This document shows positions 1-7,828 of a stretch of 37,796 nucleotides of DNA, piece by piece (positions within the stretch are counted from its first letter, which is position 1; each line of letters starts with the position of its first letter). Source of the DNA: Pseudomonas gingeri (lineage in GTDB: Bacteria > Pseudomonadota > Gammaproteobacteria > Pseudomonadales > Pseudomonadaceae); contig NZ_JACAOS010000035.1 of NCBI RefSeq assembly GCF_013386165.1, forward strand, positions 1 through 37,796, written 5' to 3'. The notes under the pieces were generated by a model. It had not been told where the DNA came from and made no database searches. It saw only the letters and a program-made list of their open reading frames with translations. The position numbers were made by a program, and so were the translations under genes.

Positions 1-712
1 CCGGGATAAACACCAGCATTGCACCTGCGATGATGCCGTTCTTCGACAGCGGCACGGTGATCTTCCAGAAGCTGTTGAAGGTACTCGAACCCAGGTCCGA
101 GGCGGCTTCCAGCAGACTCTGGTCGTGTTTCACCAGATTGGCGTAGAGCGGCAGGATCATGAACGGCAAATACGAATACACCACGCCGATATACACCGCG
201 AGGTTGGTATTGAGGATCTGCAACGGCTCGCTGATCAACCCGGTCCACATCAGGAAAGCGTTCAACAACCCGTTGTTGCTGAGAATCCCCATCCAGGCGT
301 AGACGCGGATCAGGATCGCCGTCCAGGTCGGCATCATGATCAGCAGCACCAGCACGGTCTGCAATTCCTTGCGCGCCCGGGAAATGGCGTAGGCCATCGG
401 ATAGCCGATCAACAGGCACAACAGGGTGCTGAAGAAGGCCATCTTCAGCGACCCGAGGTAGGCCGCCAGGTACAGGTCGTCATCCCCGAGCATCGTGTAG
501 TTGCCGAGGTTGAGGATGATCTGCAGCTTCTGCTCAACGAAACCATAGATCTGCGTGTAGGGCGGAATCGCCACGTCTGCTTCGGCGAAGCTGATCTTCA
601 GGACGATGAAGAACGGCAGCATGAAGAACAGGAACAACCAGAGGAACGGAATCCCGATGACCGTTTGGCGGCCACTGGGGGTTATGCGTTGCACCAGGGT
701 TTTCAGGCTCAT
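1..712 (-). CDS. potH: Polyamine ABC transporter permease PotH (3' end outside window)
   Basis: Inner-membrane permease of a putrescine/spermidine ABC importer. Reading leftward from the ATG at 712, 237 codons are open up to the window edge, so the C-terminus is missing. The visible protein has a hydrophobic first helix after about 18 residues, an IPPYT segment, LGNY, a RVYAWMGIL stretch, LAVYIGVVYSY, and the EAA-type loop (EAASDLGSSTFNSFWKITVPL) that docks on the ATPase. These match E. coli PotH as I remember it. The start overlaps the potG stop by four bases (ATGA), so the two are translationally coupled. The second permease and any binding protein would lie to the left, outside the window. 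Confidence 0.9.
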   Translation of the reverse strand, partial: MSLKTLVQRITPSGRQTVIGIPFLWLFLFFMLPFFIVLKISFAEADVAIPPYTQIYGFVEQKLQIILNLGNYTMLGDDDLYLAAYLGSLKMAFFSTLLCLLIGYPMAYAISRARKELQTVLVLLIMMPTWTAILIRVYAWMGILSNNGLLNAFLMWTGLISEPLQILNTNLAVYIGVVYSYLPFMILPLYANLVKHDQSLLEAASDLGSSTFNSFWKITVPLSKNGIIAGAMLVFIP

Positions 713-1851
713 GAGCGCAGTACCACGCCGCTGTCGTCTTCCCACCAGACGTAGACTTCATCGCCCCAGGTCGGCCGCGTGCCACGGCGTTCGGCATTGG
801 CGACAAAGGACTGCACCAGCTTGCCGCTCGGCAGCTCGACGTAGAACACCGAGTGGCCGCCCAGGTAAGCGATGTCGTGGACCTTGCCGCTGGACCAGTT
901 GTGCTCGCACTCGGGTTTCTGCAGGGTGACCAGCAGTTTCTCCGGGCGAATCGCATAGGTGATCGACTTGTCCTGCACCGAGGTACTGACGCCATGGCCC
1001 ACATAGATATTCCGGTCCAGGTCCTTGCAACCGATCACCGCGTGGCCCTCGGCATCGTCGATGACCGTGCCGTCAAAGGCGTTCACGTTGCCGATGAACT
1101 CGCAGACCAGGCGGCTGACCGGGGTTTCGTAGATGTCCACCGGGCTGCCGATCTGGGCAATCCAGCCCAGGTGCATGATGGCGATGCGTTCAGCCATGGT
1201 CATGGCTTCTTCCTGATCGTGGGTGACCATGACGCAGGTCACGCCGACGCGCTCGATGATCTCGACCAGCTCAAGTTGCATCTGTGAACGCAGCTTCTTG
1301 TCCAACGCGCCCATCGGTTCATCGAGCAACAGCAACTTCGGCCGTTTGGCCAACGAACGCGCCAGGGCCACCCGTTGACGCTGGCCGCCAGACAGTTGGT
1401 GCGGCTTGCGCTTGGCGTACTGGCTCATCTGCACCAGCTTGAGCATCTCGGCGACCCGGGCATCGATTTCGCTGGCGGGCAGACGGTCCTGCTTCAGGCC
1501 GAAGGCGATGTTCTGCGCCACGGTCATGTGCGGGAACAGCGCATAGGATTGGAACATCATGTTGATCGGCCGCTCGTAGGGCGGTAGATCGGTGATGTCG
1601 ACGCCATCGAGGAAGATCCGTCCTTCGGTCGGGCGCTCGAAGCCGGCGAGCATACGCAGCAAGGTGGATTTACCCGAACCCGATCCGCCGAGCAGGGCGA
1701 AGATCTCGCCCTTCTTGATTTCCAGGGACACATCGTCCACGGCAATCGTCTCATCGAACTTCTTTGTGACCCTGTCTATTTTGACCAGCACCTGCTTCGG
1801 TGCCTGCTGACCTTCAAGAGCCTTCCTGTAGATGCTGGAGGCGTTTGCCAT
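709..1851 (-). CDS. potG: Polyamine ABC transporter ATP-binding protein PotG
   Basis: Cytoplasmic ATPase subunit that powers polyamine import, 380 residues, the usual PotG/PotA length. Walker A GGSGSGKST is at residues 55-63, the Q-loop near 101, signature LSGGQ at 153-157 and Walker B LLLLDEP at 173-179, followed by a C-terminal TOBE-like regulatory domain. The frame is open about 61 codons further upstream, but the ATG at 1851 is chosen because a GGGAG ribosome site lies just before it and the protein then begins like PotG. It is coupled to potH by an ATGA overlap. The 223-base gap to puuD contains a hairpin, so it may be co-transcribed with puuD or have its own promoter. Confidence 0.93.
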   Translation of the reverse strand: MANASSIYRKALEGQQAPKQVLVKIDRVTKKFDETIAVDDVSLEIKKGEIFALLGGSGSGKSTLLRMLAGFERPTEGRIFLDGVDITDLPPYERPINMMFQSYALFPHMTVAQNIAFGLKQDRLPASEIDARVAEMLKLVQMSQYAKRKPHQLSGGQRQRVALARSLAKRPKLLLLDEPMGALDKKLRSQMQLELVEIIERVGVTCVMVTHDQEEAMTMAERIAIMHLGWIAQIGSPVDIYETPVSRLVCEFIGNVNAFDGTVIDDAEGHAVIGCKDLDRNIYVGHGVSTSVQDKSITYAIRPEKLLVTLQKPECEHNWSSGKVHDIAYLGGHSVFYVELPSGKLVQSFVANAERRGTRPTWGDEVYVWWEDDSGVVLRS

Positions 1852-1878
1852 GTGAAACTCCCAACAGGTTTCAGTCGC

Positions 1879-1895
1879 CGGGCCAACACGGCCCG
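1879..1895 (-). promoter_or_regulatory. Small GC hairpin in the potG leader
   Basis: CGGGCC and GGCCCG arms (6 bp) flank a 5-base loop about 28 bases upstream of the potG start. There is no T-run, so it is not a canonical terminator. It could modulate expression between puuD and potG. The rest of the 1852-2074 gap shows nothing recognisable. Confidence 0.35.
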
Positions 1896-2074
1896 ACTTA
1901 ATAGTTGATTGCCAACCCACAGCGAGCGGGTTGATTCGGCGCCGCCGTCCTGGCTGCCTGGTCGTGCTTGTTGTTATCGCGGTGTGTGGCTGTCGTGAGG
2001 GACTGGCGCGCCAAGGCACGCCCGTCCGCTTCACGGGGGCAGTTAAATCGTTGGAGAGAGGCTGAGGTCGTCAG

Positions 2075-2836
2075 TCAGCGGCTATCGCGAAGCGCCGCGC
2101 GTTGCCGGCAGGCCTCGCCAAACGCCTGGAAAATGCTCAGGTAGGGCGGGTTGTCCAGGACCTGCCATTCCGGGTGCCACTGCACGCCGACGGCAAACGC
2201 CTGGCTGTGCTCGACGGAGATCGCCTCGATCAAGCCATCCGGTGCGACGGCTTCGGCACGCAGGCCGGGGGCCAGTCGGTCGATGCCCTGGCTGTGAATC
2301 GAATTGACCTGGAATACCCGTGGCAGATCCAGCGCTTCGAACACGCCGCCCGGTTGCACGTTGACGGCGTGGGCCGGTGCGTACTGCACGGCGACATCCG
2401 GATGATCCGCTTCGCGGTGATCGAGGAAGCCGGGAAGTTCGTGGACTTTCTGATGCAGGCTGCCACCGAACGCCACGTTCATTTCCTGAAAGCCGCGGCA
2501 GATGCCAAGCACCGGAATGCCCGCAGCAATCGCGGCACGTACTAGAGGAAGGGTGGTGGCATCGCGTGCCGGGTCGTGATCCGTGCCGGGTGCGCTGGCA
2601 GGACCTTGATAGTGGAAGGGTTCCACATTCGACGGCGAGCCGGTCAGCAACAAACCATCCAGATGGGCGAGCAGCTCATCGATCTCGGTCAGTTCAGCCA
2701 GGGAAGGAATGACCACCGGCAGCCCCAGTGCCGCGACGCTGACAGCACGCAAGTACTTGTCGCCGCTGACGTGGTAGGGGTGCAGGCCAATCTGTTTGAT
2801 GCACGCAGTAACGCCGATCAATGGCTTGAGTGCCAT
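2075..2836 (-). CDS. puuD: Gamma-glutamyl-GABA hydrolase PuuD (class I glutamine amidotransferase fold)
   Basis: Hydrolyses gamma-glutamyl-gamma-aminobutyrate to GABA and glutamate, the last step of the gamma-glutamylated putrescine pathway, in the cytoplasm. The protein has 253 residues. The nucleophile elbow GICRGFQ places the catalytic cysteine at 113, and the QWHPEW motif supplies His221 and Glu223, as in peptidase C26 enzymes. The frame also opens at a GTG (2845), but that codon lies inside the GAGGTGAT ribosome site serving the ATG at 2836, so the ATG is preferred. The gene is divergent from puuA and lies upstream of potG and potH, linking uptake and breakdown. It matches the SpuA-type enzymes of pseudomonads. 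Confidence 0.92.
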   Translation of the reverse strand: MALKPLIGVTACIKQIGLHPYHVSGDKYLRAVSVAALGLPVVIPSLAELTEIDELLAHLDGLLLTGSPSNVEPFHYQGPASAPGTDHDPARDATTLPLVRAAIAAGIPVLGICRGFQEMNVAFGGSLHQKVHELPGFLDHREADHPDVAVQYAPAHAVNVQPGGVFEALDLPRVFQVNSIHSQGIDRLAPGLRAEAVAPDGLIEAISVEHSQAFAVGVQWHPEWQVLDNPPYLSIFQAFGEACRQRAALRDSR

Positions 2837-2887
2837 TTTTATCACCTCGAAGTTTCACACTTGAACGAGCTTTTCCGGAGCTTAGCC

Positions 2888-2907
2888 TTGTTAATTTTAA
2901 TTAACAA
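2888..2907. promoter_or_regulatory. AT-rich 20-bp dyad between puuD and puuA (putative operator)
   Basis: TTGTTAATT and AATTAACAA form perfect 9-bp arms around a 2-bp centre. It lies 52 bp before puuD and 208 bp before puuA. A related half-site (ATAATTAACA) overlaps the putative puuA -10 box near 3092-3101. Two related sites in a divergent catabolic promoter region suggest a dimeric repressor; none is encoded in the window. Otherwise 2837-3114 holds no gene. Confidence 0.5.
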
Positions 2908-3090
2908 CTCTCGTGTAAAAAATTCTAAACGCCGTGCGTCTGGTGTTCATGATTTATGGACGCCGAAAGGCTGACCTGGCTCATTTGTGCCGAATTACGG
3001 CCTGTAGGATAACGATGAGAGGCCGAATGTTCGCTATTGACTTCACTTTGCCTTTCGGATTGACTGGCTTCGTGAAAGGGCGGTGAACAT

Positions 3091-3096
3091 TATAAT
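3091..3096 (+). promoter_or_regulatory. Putative -10 box of the puuA promoter
   Basis: A perfect TATAAT lies 18 bases before the puuA ATG, giving a very short leader. No good -35 is seen at 17 bp, as expected for an activated or weak promoter. The AATTAAC half-site overlaps its 3' side. The puuA ribosome site AGGTG follows. Confidence 0.4.
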
Positions 3097-3114
3097 TAAC
3101 ACAATAGGTGCCTC

Positions 3115-4491
3115 ATGTCGGTCCCCCTGCGTGCTGTTCAGCTCAACGAAGCGAACGCATTCCTTAAGAAATATCCTGAGGTTTTGTACGTCGACCTTCT
3201 GATTGCGGATATGAACGGCGTGGTGCGCGGCAAGCGCATCGAGCGCACCAGTCTCCACAAGGTCTACGAAAAAGGCATCAACCTCCCGGCGTCGCTGTTT
3301 GCCCTGGACATCAATGGTTCGACGGTGGAAAGCACCGGCCTGGGTCTGGACATCGGCGACTCGGATCGAATCTGCTACCCCATCCCCGATACCCTCTGCA
3401 TCGAGCCTTGGCAGAAGCGCCCGACCGCGCAACTGTTGATGACCATGCACGAGCTGGAAGGCCAGCCCTTTTTCGCTGACCCACGGGAAGTGTTGCGCCA
3501 GGTCGTGAGCAAGTTCGATGACATGGGCCTGACCATTTGCGCGGCCTTTGAACTCGAGTTCTACCTGATCGACCAGGACAACGTGAACGGCCGTCCGCAG
3601 TCGCCACGCTCGCCGGTGTCCGGCAAACGTCCGATGTCGACCCAGGTCTACCTGATCGATGACCTCGACGAATACGTCGACTGCCTGCAGGACATCCTTG
3701 AAGGAGCGAAAGAGCAGGGCATTCCAGCGGATGCCATCGTCAAGGAAAGCGCCCCGGCGCAGTTCGAAGTCAACCTGCATCACGTCAACGACCCGATCAA
3801 GGCCTGCGATTACGCGGTGCTGCTCAAGCGTCTGGTGAAGAACATCGCCTACGACCATGAGATGGACACCACCTTCATGGCCAAGCCGTATCCGGGCCAG
3901 GCCGGCAATGGTCTGCACGTGCATATCTCGATTCTCGACAAGGAAGGCAACAACATCTTTGCCAGCGAGGATCCCGAGCAGAACGCCGCCTTGCGTCACG
4001 CGATCGGCGGTGTGCTCGAGACCCTGCCGGCGCAGATGGCCTTCCTCTGCCCGAACGTCAACTCGTACCGGCGTTTCGGCGCGCAGTTCTATGTGCCGAA
4101 CTCGCCGAGCTGGGGCATCGACAACCGGACCGTGGCGGTGCGTGTGCCAACCGGTTCCGCCGATTCGGTGCGGATTGAACACCGGGTCGCCGGTGCCGAT
4201 GCCAACCCGTACCTGTTGATGGCGTCCGTCCTGGCCGGTATTCACCACGGCTTGACCCACGAAATCGAACCGGGCGCTCCGGTGGAAGGCAACAGCTACG
4301 AGCAGAACGAGCAGAGCCTGCCGAACAACCTGCGTGATGCTTTGCGCGAGCTGGACGACAGCGAAGTCATGGCCCGCTACATCGACCCGCTGTACATCGA
4401 TGTCTTCGTGGCGTGCAAGGAAAGTGAGCTCGCCGAGTTCGAGAACTCCATCTCGGACCTTGAGTACAACTGGTACCTGCACACGGTTTGA
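3115..4491 (+). CDS. puuA: Gamma-glutamylputrescine synthetase PuuA (glutamine synthetase family)
   Basis: Joins glutamate to putrescine (or another polyamine) using ATP, the entry step of the gamma-glutamyl route. It has 458 residues, close to the family size. Glutamine-synthetase landmarks are visible: metal-binding AFELEFY at 144-150, ESAPAQFEVN at 211-220, GNGLHVHIS at 264-272, and NRTVAVRVP further on. The ATG at 3115 follows an AGGTG site by four bases. It is the first gene of a plus-strand operon puuA-puuC-puuB, divergent from puuD. Pseudomonads often carry several paralogues with different polyamine preference, so the exact amine cannot be read from sequence. Confidence 0.92.
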   Translation: MSVPLRAVQLNEANAFLKKYPEVLYVDLLIADMNGVVRGKRIERTSLHKVYEKGINLPASLFALDINGSTVESTGLGLDIGDSDRICYPIPDTLCIEPWQKRPTAQLLMTMHELEGQPFFADPREVLRQVVSKFDDMGLTICAAFELEFYLIDQDNVNGRPQSPRSPVSGKRPMSTQVYLIDDLDEYVDCLQDILEGAKEQGIPADAIVKESAPAQFEVNLHHVNDPIKACDYAVLLKRLVKNIAYDHEMDTTFMAKPYPGQAGNGLHVHISILDKEGNNIFASEDPEQNAALRHAIGGVLETLPAQMAFLCPNVNSYRRFGAQFYVPNSPSWGIDNRTVAVRVPTGSADSVRIEHRVAGADANPYLLMASVLAGIHHGLTHEIEPGAPVEGNSYEQNEQSLPNNLRDALRELDDSEVMARYIDPLYIDVFVACKESELAEFENSISDLEYNWYLHTV

Positions 4492-4539
4492 TCGGCTGAT
4501 CGCGGTCATTTACTTGTTTCTCTGCATCGAGTCACTTCA

Positions 4540-6030
4540 ATGACAAACACCCGCAGCGACTGGGAGCAACGCTTTCAGTCCTTGACACTGGAAGGCCGTG
4601 CATTCATTGACGGCCAATACCGCCCGGCACTCAGCGGTGCCACCTTTGAATGCATGAGCCCGGTGGACGGTAGCTTTCTGGCGAACGTCGCCAGCACCGA
4701 CGAGGCCGACGCCAATGCGGCGGTGCTCGTGGCGCGCCAGGCCTTCGAGTCCGGCATCTGGGCCAAACAGGCCCCGGCCGAGCGCAAGCGCATCCTGATT
4801 CGTTTCGCCGATCTGATTCTGGCGCACCAGGAAGAACTGGCGCTGCTGGAAACCCTGGACATGGGCAAGCCCATCAGCGATTCCATGGCCATCGACATTC
4901 CGGCGACTGCCAACGCGATCCGCTGGAGCGCCGAAGCGATCGACAAGCTCTACGATGAAGTCGCGGCCACGCCGCACGACCAACTGGGGCTTATCACCCG
5001 TGAACCCGCAGGGGTTGTCGCGGCCATCGTGCCGTGGAATTTCCCGCTGATCATGGCCAGCTGGAAGTTCGCTCCGGCCCTGGCGGCCGGTAACTCGTTC
5101 ATCCTCAAACCTTCGGAAAAGTCGCCCCTGACGGCTATCCGTATCGCCCAGTTGGCGCTGGACGCGGGTATTCCGAAAGGCGTGTTCAACGTTCTGCCGG
5201 GCTTCGGTCACACCGTCGGCAAAGCGCTGGCGTTGCACATGGACGTCGACGTTCTGGCCTTTACCGGCTCGACCGCGATTGCCAAGCAACTGCTGATCTA
5301 CGCCGGCCAAAGCAATATGAAACGCGTTTGGCTCGAAGCCGGGGGCAAGAGCCCGAACGTGGTGTTTGCCGACGCGCCGGATTTGCGCGCGGCGGCCCAA
5401 GCGGCGGCCGGCGCCATTGCCTTCAACCAGGGTGAAGTCTGCACCGCCGGCTCGCGCCTGCTGGTGGAACGCTCGATTCGCGAGCCGTTCATTGCCTTGC
5501 TGGTCGAAGCACTGCAAGCCTGGAAACCGGGGCATGCCCTGGACCCGGCGACCACGGTGGGCGCGCTGGTCGATCAGCGCCAACTGGAGTCGGTGCTGCG
5601 CTACATCCAGCTCGGCAAAGACCAGGGCGCGCAACTGATTGCCGGCGGCAATCGCGTCCTCGAAGACACCGGTGGCCTGTACGTGGAGCCGGCGATTTTC
5701 GATGGCGTGACCAATGCCATGACCATCGCCCGGGAAGAGATCTTCGGCCCGGTGCTGTCGCTGATCACCTTCGACACCGAGCAGCAAGCCCTGGAAATTG
5801 CCAATGACAGCATCTTCGGCCTGGCCGCCGGCGTGTGGACCAGCAACCTGAGCAAGGCCCACACCTTTGCCCGTGGCCTGCGCGCCGGCAGCGTCTGGGT
5901 CAACCAGTACGACGGCGGCGACATGACCGCACCGTTTGGCGGGTTCAAACAGTCGGGTAACGGTCGAGACAAATCGCTGCATGCGTTCGACAAATACACC
6001 GAACTCAAAGCGACCTGGATCAAGCTCTGA
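4540..6030 (+). CDS. puuC: Gamma-glutamyl-gamma-aminobutyraldehyde dehydrogenase PuuC
   Basis: NAD(P)-dependent oxidation of gamma-glutamyl-aminobutyraldehyde to gamma-glutamyl-GABA. The 496 residues are full length for an aldehyde dehydrogenase. PWNFP carries Asn167, LEAGGKSPN carries the general base Glu266, and NQGEVCTAGSR carries catalytic Cys301; EEIFGPV and the C-terminal GGFKQSGNGRD are present. It starts 48 bases after puuA with no strong ribosome site visible, and is followed by puuB. Placement between the ligase and the oxidase fixes the role better than the sequence alone. Confidence 0.9.
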   Translation: MTNTRSDWEQRFQSLTLEGRAFIDGQYRPALSGATFECMSPVDGSFLANVASTDEADANAAVLVARQAFESGIWAKQAPAERKRILIRFADLILAHQEELALLETLDMGKPISDSMAIDIPATANAIRWSAEAIDKLYDEVAATPHDQLGLITREPAGVVAAIVPWNFPLIMASWKFAPALAAGNSFILKPSEKSPLTAIRIAQLALDAGIPKGVFNVLPGFGHTVGKALALHMDVDVLAFTGSTAIAKQLLIYAGQSNMKRVWLEAGGKSPNVVFADAPDLRAAAQAAAGAIAFNQGEVCTAGSRLLVERSIREPFIALLVEALQAWKPGHALDPATTVGALVDQRQLESVLRYIQLGKDQGAQLIAGGNRVLEDTGGLYVEPAIFDGVTNAMTIAREEIFGPVLSLITFDTEQQALEIANDSIFGLAAGVWTSNLSKAHTFARGLRAGSVWVNQYDGGDMTAPFGGFKQSGNGRDKSLHAFDKYTELKATWIKL

Positions 6031-6082
6031 CACCTTTGCAACGACGGTCGTCGGCGCGTGCCGGCGGCCATCGGAGAGATTT

Positions 6083-7366
6083 ATGAAACAAACACATGTA
6101 AACAGTTACTACGCCGCGACCCGCAATCACACCGGTGACTTCCCGGTGCTTGAAGAGTCGGTGGAGTGTGATGTCTGCGTCATCGGTGCCGGCTACACCG
6201 GCCTGTCCTCGGCGCTGTTCCTGGCCGAAGCGGGCTACAGCGTGACCGTGCTCGAGGCCGCGAAAGTCGGTTTCGGGGCCAGTGGTCGCAACGGCGGTCA
6301 ACTGGTCAACTCCTACAGCCGTGACGTTGATGTCATCGAAGCCCGCTACGGCGACAAAACTGCCGAAGTCCTTGGCAGCATGATTTTCGAAGGCGCCGAC
6401 ATCATCCGTCAGCGCATACAGCACTACGACATCCAGTGTGATTACCGTCCGGGTGGCATCTTTGCCGCGCTGAACAACAAGCAGCTCAAAGGCCTGGTCG
6501 AGCAGAAAAGCAGCTGGGAGCGTTACGGCAACAAGCACCTGAAAATGCTCGACGCGGCCGAGATCAAGCGCGAGGTGGGTTGCAACAACTACGTCGGCGG
6601 TCTGTTGGACATGCAGGGCGGCCACATCCACCCGCTGAACCTGGCCCTGGGCGAAGCCTCAGCCCTGATCGGCCTGGGCGGCAGGATCTTCGAACAATCG
6701 GCTGCGGTGGACATCACTTACGGCGAGCCGATCACCGTGCGTACCGCCAAAGGCGTGGTGCGGGCCAAGTACCTGCTGATCGCCGGTAACGCCTACCTGC
6801 CTCAGGACCTCGACAGCCGCGTGACCCGCAAAAGCATGCCCTGCGGTTCGCAGATTGTCGTGACCGAGCCGTTGTCGGAAAAAGTCGCCCGCAGCCTGAT
6901 CACCCACAACTACTGCGTCGAAGACTGCAACTACCTGCTCGACTACTACCGCCTGACTGCTGACAACCGCCTGCTGTACGGTGGTGGTGTGGTCTACGGT
7001 GCCCGCGAGCCGGACGACATCGAGCAACTGATCAAACCGAAAATCCTCAAGACCTTCCCGCAACTGAAGGACGTGAAAATCGACTACCGCTGGACCGGCA
7101 ATTTCCTGCTGACCATGTCACGCATGCCGCAATTCGGTCGTATCGAGAAAAACGCCTACTACATGCAAGGCTACAGCGGCCACGGCGTCACCTGCTCGCA
7201 CCTGGCCGGCAAACTGATCTCGGAAGTGATTCGCGGCGACGCCGAACGCTTCGATGCGTTCGCCTCCTTGCCGCACATGCCGATGATCGGTGGACGGACC
7301 TTCCAGGCGCCGCTTACCGCCATGGGCGCCGCGTATTACGCCCTGCGTGACCGTTTCGGGATCTAG
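6083..7366 (+). CDS. puuB: Gamma-glutamylputrescine oxidase PuuB (FAD, DAO family)
   Basis: Flavoprotein that oxidises gamma-glutamylputrescine to the aldehyde handled by PuuC, releasing ammonia and peroxide. It has 427 residues. The FAD-binding Rossmann motif GAGYTG is at 35-40, followed by GFGASGRNGGQL, the typical second flavin-contacting stretch of this family; the C-terminal half holds YMQGYSGHGV. The frame is open about 49 codons upstream inside puuC, but the ATG at 6083 has a GGAGAG site and gives the normal N-terminus. Last gene of the puu operon; the next genes converge on it and no clear terminator was found in the 59-base gap. Confidence 0.9.
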   Translation: MKQTHVNSYYAATRNHTGDFPVLEESVECDVCVIGAGYTGLSSALFLAEAGYSVTVLEAAKVGFGASGRNGGQLVNSYSRDVDVIEARYGDKTAEVLGSMIFEGADIIRQRIQHYDIQCDYRPGGIFAALNNKQLKGLVEQKSSWERYGNKHLKMLDAAEIKREVGCNNYVGGLLDMQGGHIHPLNLALGEASALIGLGGRIFEQSAAVDITYGEPITVRTAKGVVRAKYLLIAGNAYLPQDLDSRVTRKSMPCGSQIVVTEPLSEKVARSLITHNYCVEDCNYLLDYYRLTADNRLLYGGGVVYGAREPDDIEQLIKPKILKTFPQLKDVKIDYRWTGNFLLTMSRMPQFGRIEKNAYYMQGYSGHGVTCSHLAGKLISEVIRGDAERFDAFASLPHMPMIGGRTFQAPLTAMGAAYYALRDRFGI

Positions 7367-7425
7367 CGCCAATGCAACCGGCGGCCTCCGCAAAGGGACC
7401 GTCGGCCATCGTCTGCCGCGTCTAT

Positions 7426-7803
7426 TCAACGCCGGGTATAAATCACCATCAGGATGGCCCCCTGTGCCGAACCCGCGCTGTGTGCCGCATCCGGTGCACG
7501 GCAACAGTAGTCGCCGACATTCAGTGTTCGATCCTGATCAAAGAATGAGCCTTGCAGTACGAATAACTGCTCCAGTTCCCCTTCATGGGTGTGGCTGGCG
7601 ACATGGGCGCCGGGATCGACCTTCATCAGCAGGGTCTTTTCGCCGCGCTCGGCGTCCTCGAACAGCGGCTTGGTCCAAAAGCCCTCAGCCGCCGTCGGCA
7701 GCCATTCATCAGTCGAAGACGAATGATAGAGCGAGCCTCTGACCGGGCCTTGAATGCCGTTCTTGGCGGTAATTCTCCAGGATGGGGCTTCATTGTCTGG
7801 CAT
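7426..7803 (-). CDS. Small single-domain cupin (ChrR-like cupin fold)
   Basis: A 125-residue cytoplasmic cupin. The first cupin motif reads GAHVASHTHEGELEQLFVLQG, giving the usual H-x-H-x4-E metal ligands; the second motif, with GDYCCRAPDAAHSAG, gives the fourth ligand histidine. The ATG at 7803 has a GGTGAAG site; longer readings run into the neighbour. It starts 26 bases after the stop of the demethylase gene and is almost certainly co-transcribed with it. The role is unknown: a metal-dependent accessory enzyme or small-molecule sensor of the same pathway is likely, but nothing shows the substrate. Confidence 0.8.
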   Translation of the reverse strand: MPDNEAPSWRITAKNGIQGPVRGSLYHSSSTDEWLPTAAEGFWTKPLFEDAERGEKTLLMKVDPGAHVASHTHEGELEQLFVLQGSFFDQDRTLNVGDYCCRAPDAAHSAGSAQGAILMVIYTRR

Positions 7804-7828
7804 GTTCTTCACCGGGGAGCGGGTTGCT

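Noticed and set aside
3043..4509. 488-codon open frame antisense to puuA
   Set aside because: Codon-phase shadow of a high-GC gene; the protein has repetitive Arg/His/Val composition with no family features.
4537..6033. 498-codon open frame antisense to puuC
   Set aside because: Mirrors the coding strand almost exactly; same explanation as above and no ribosome site.
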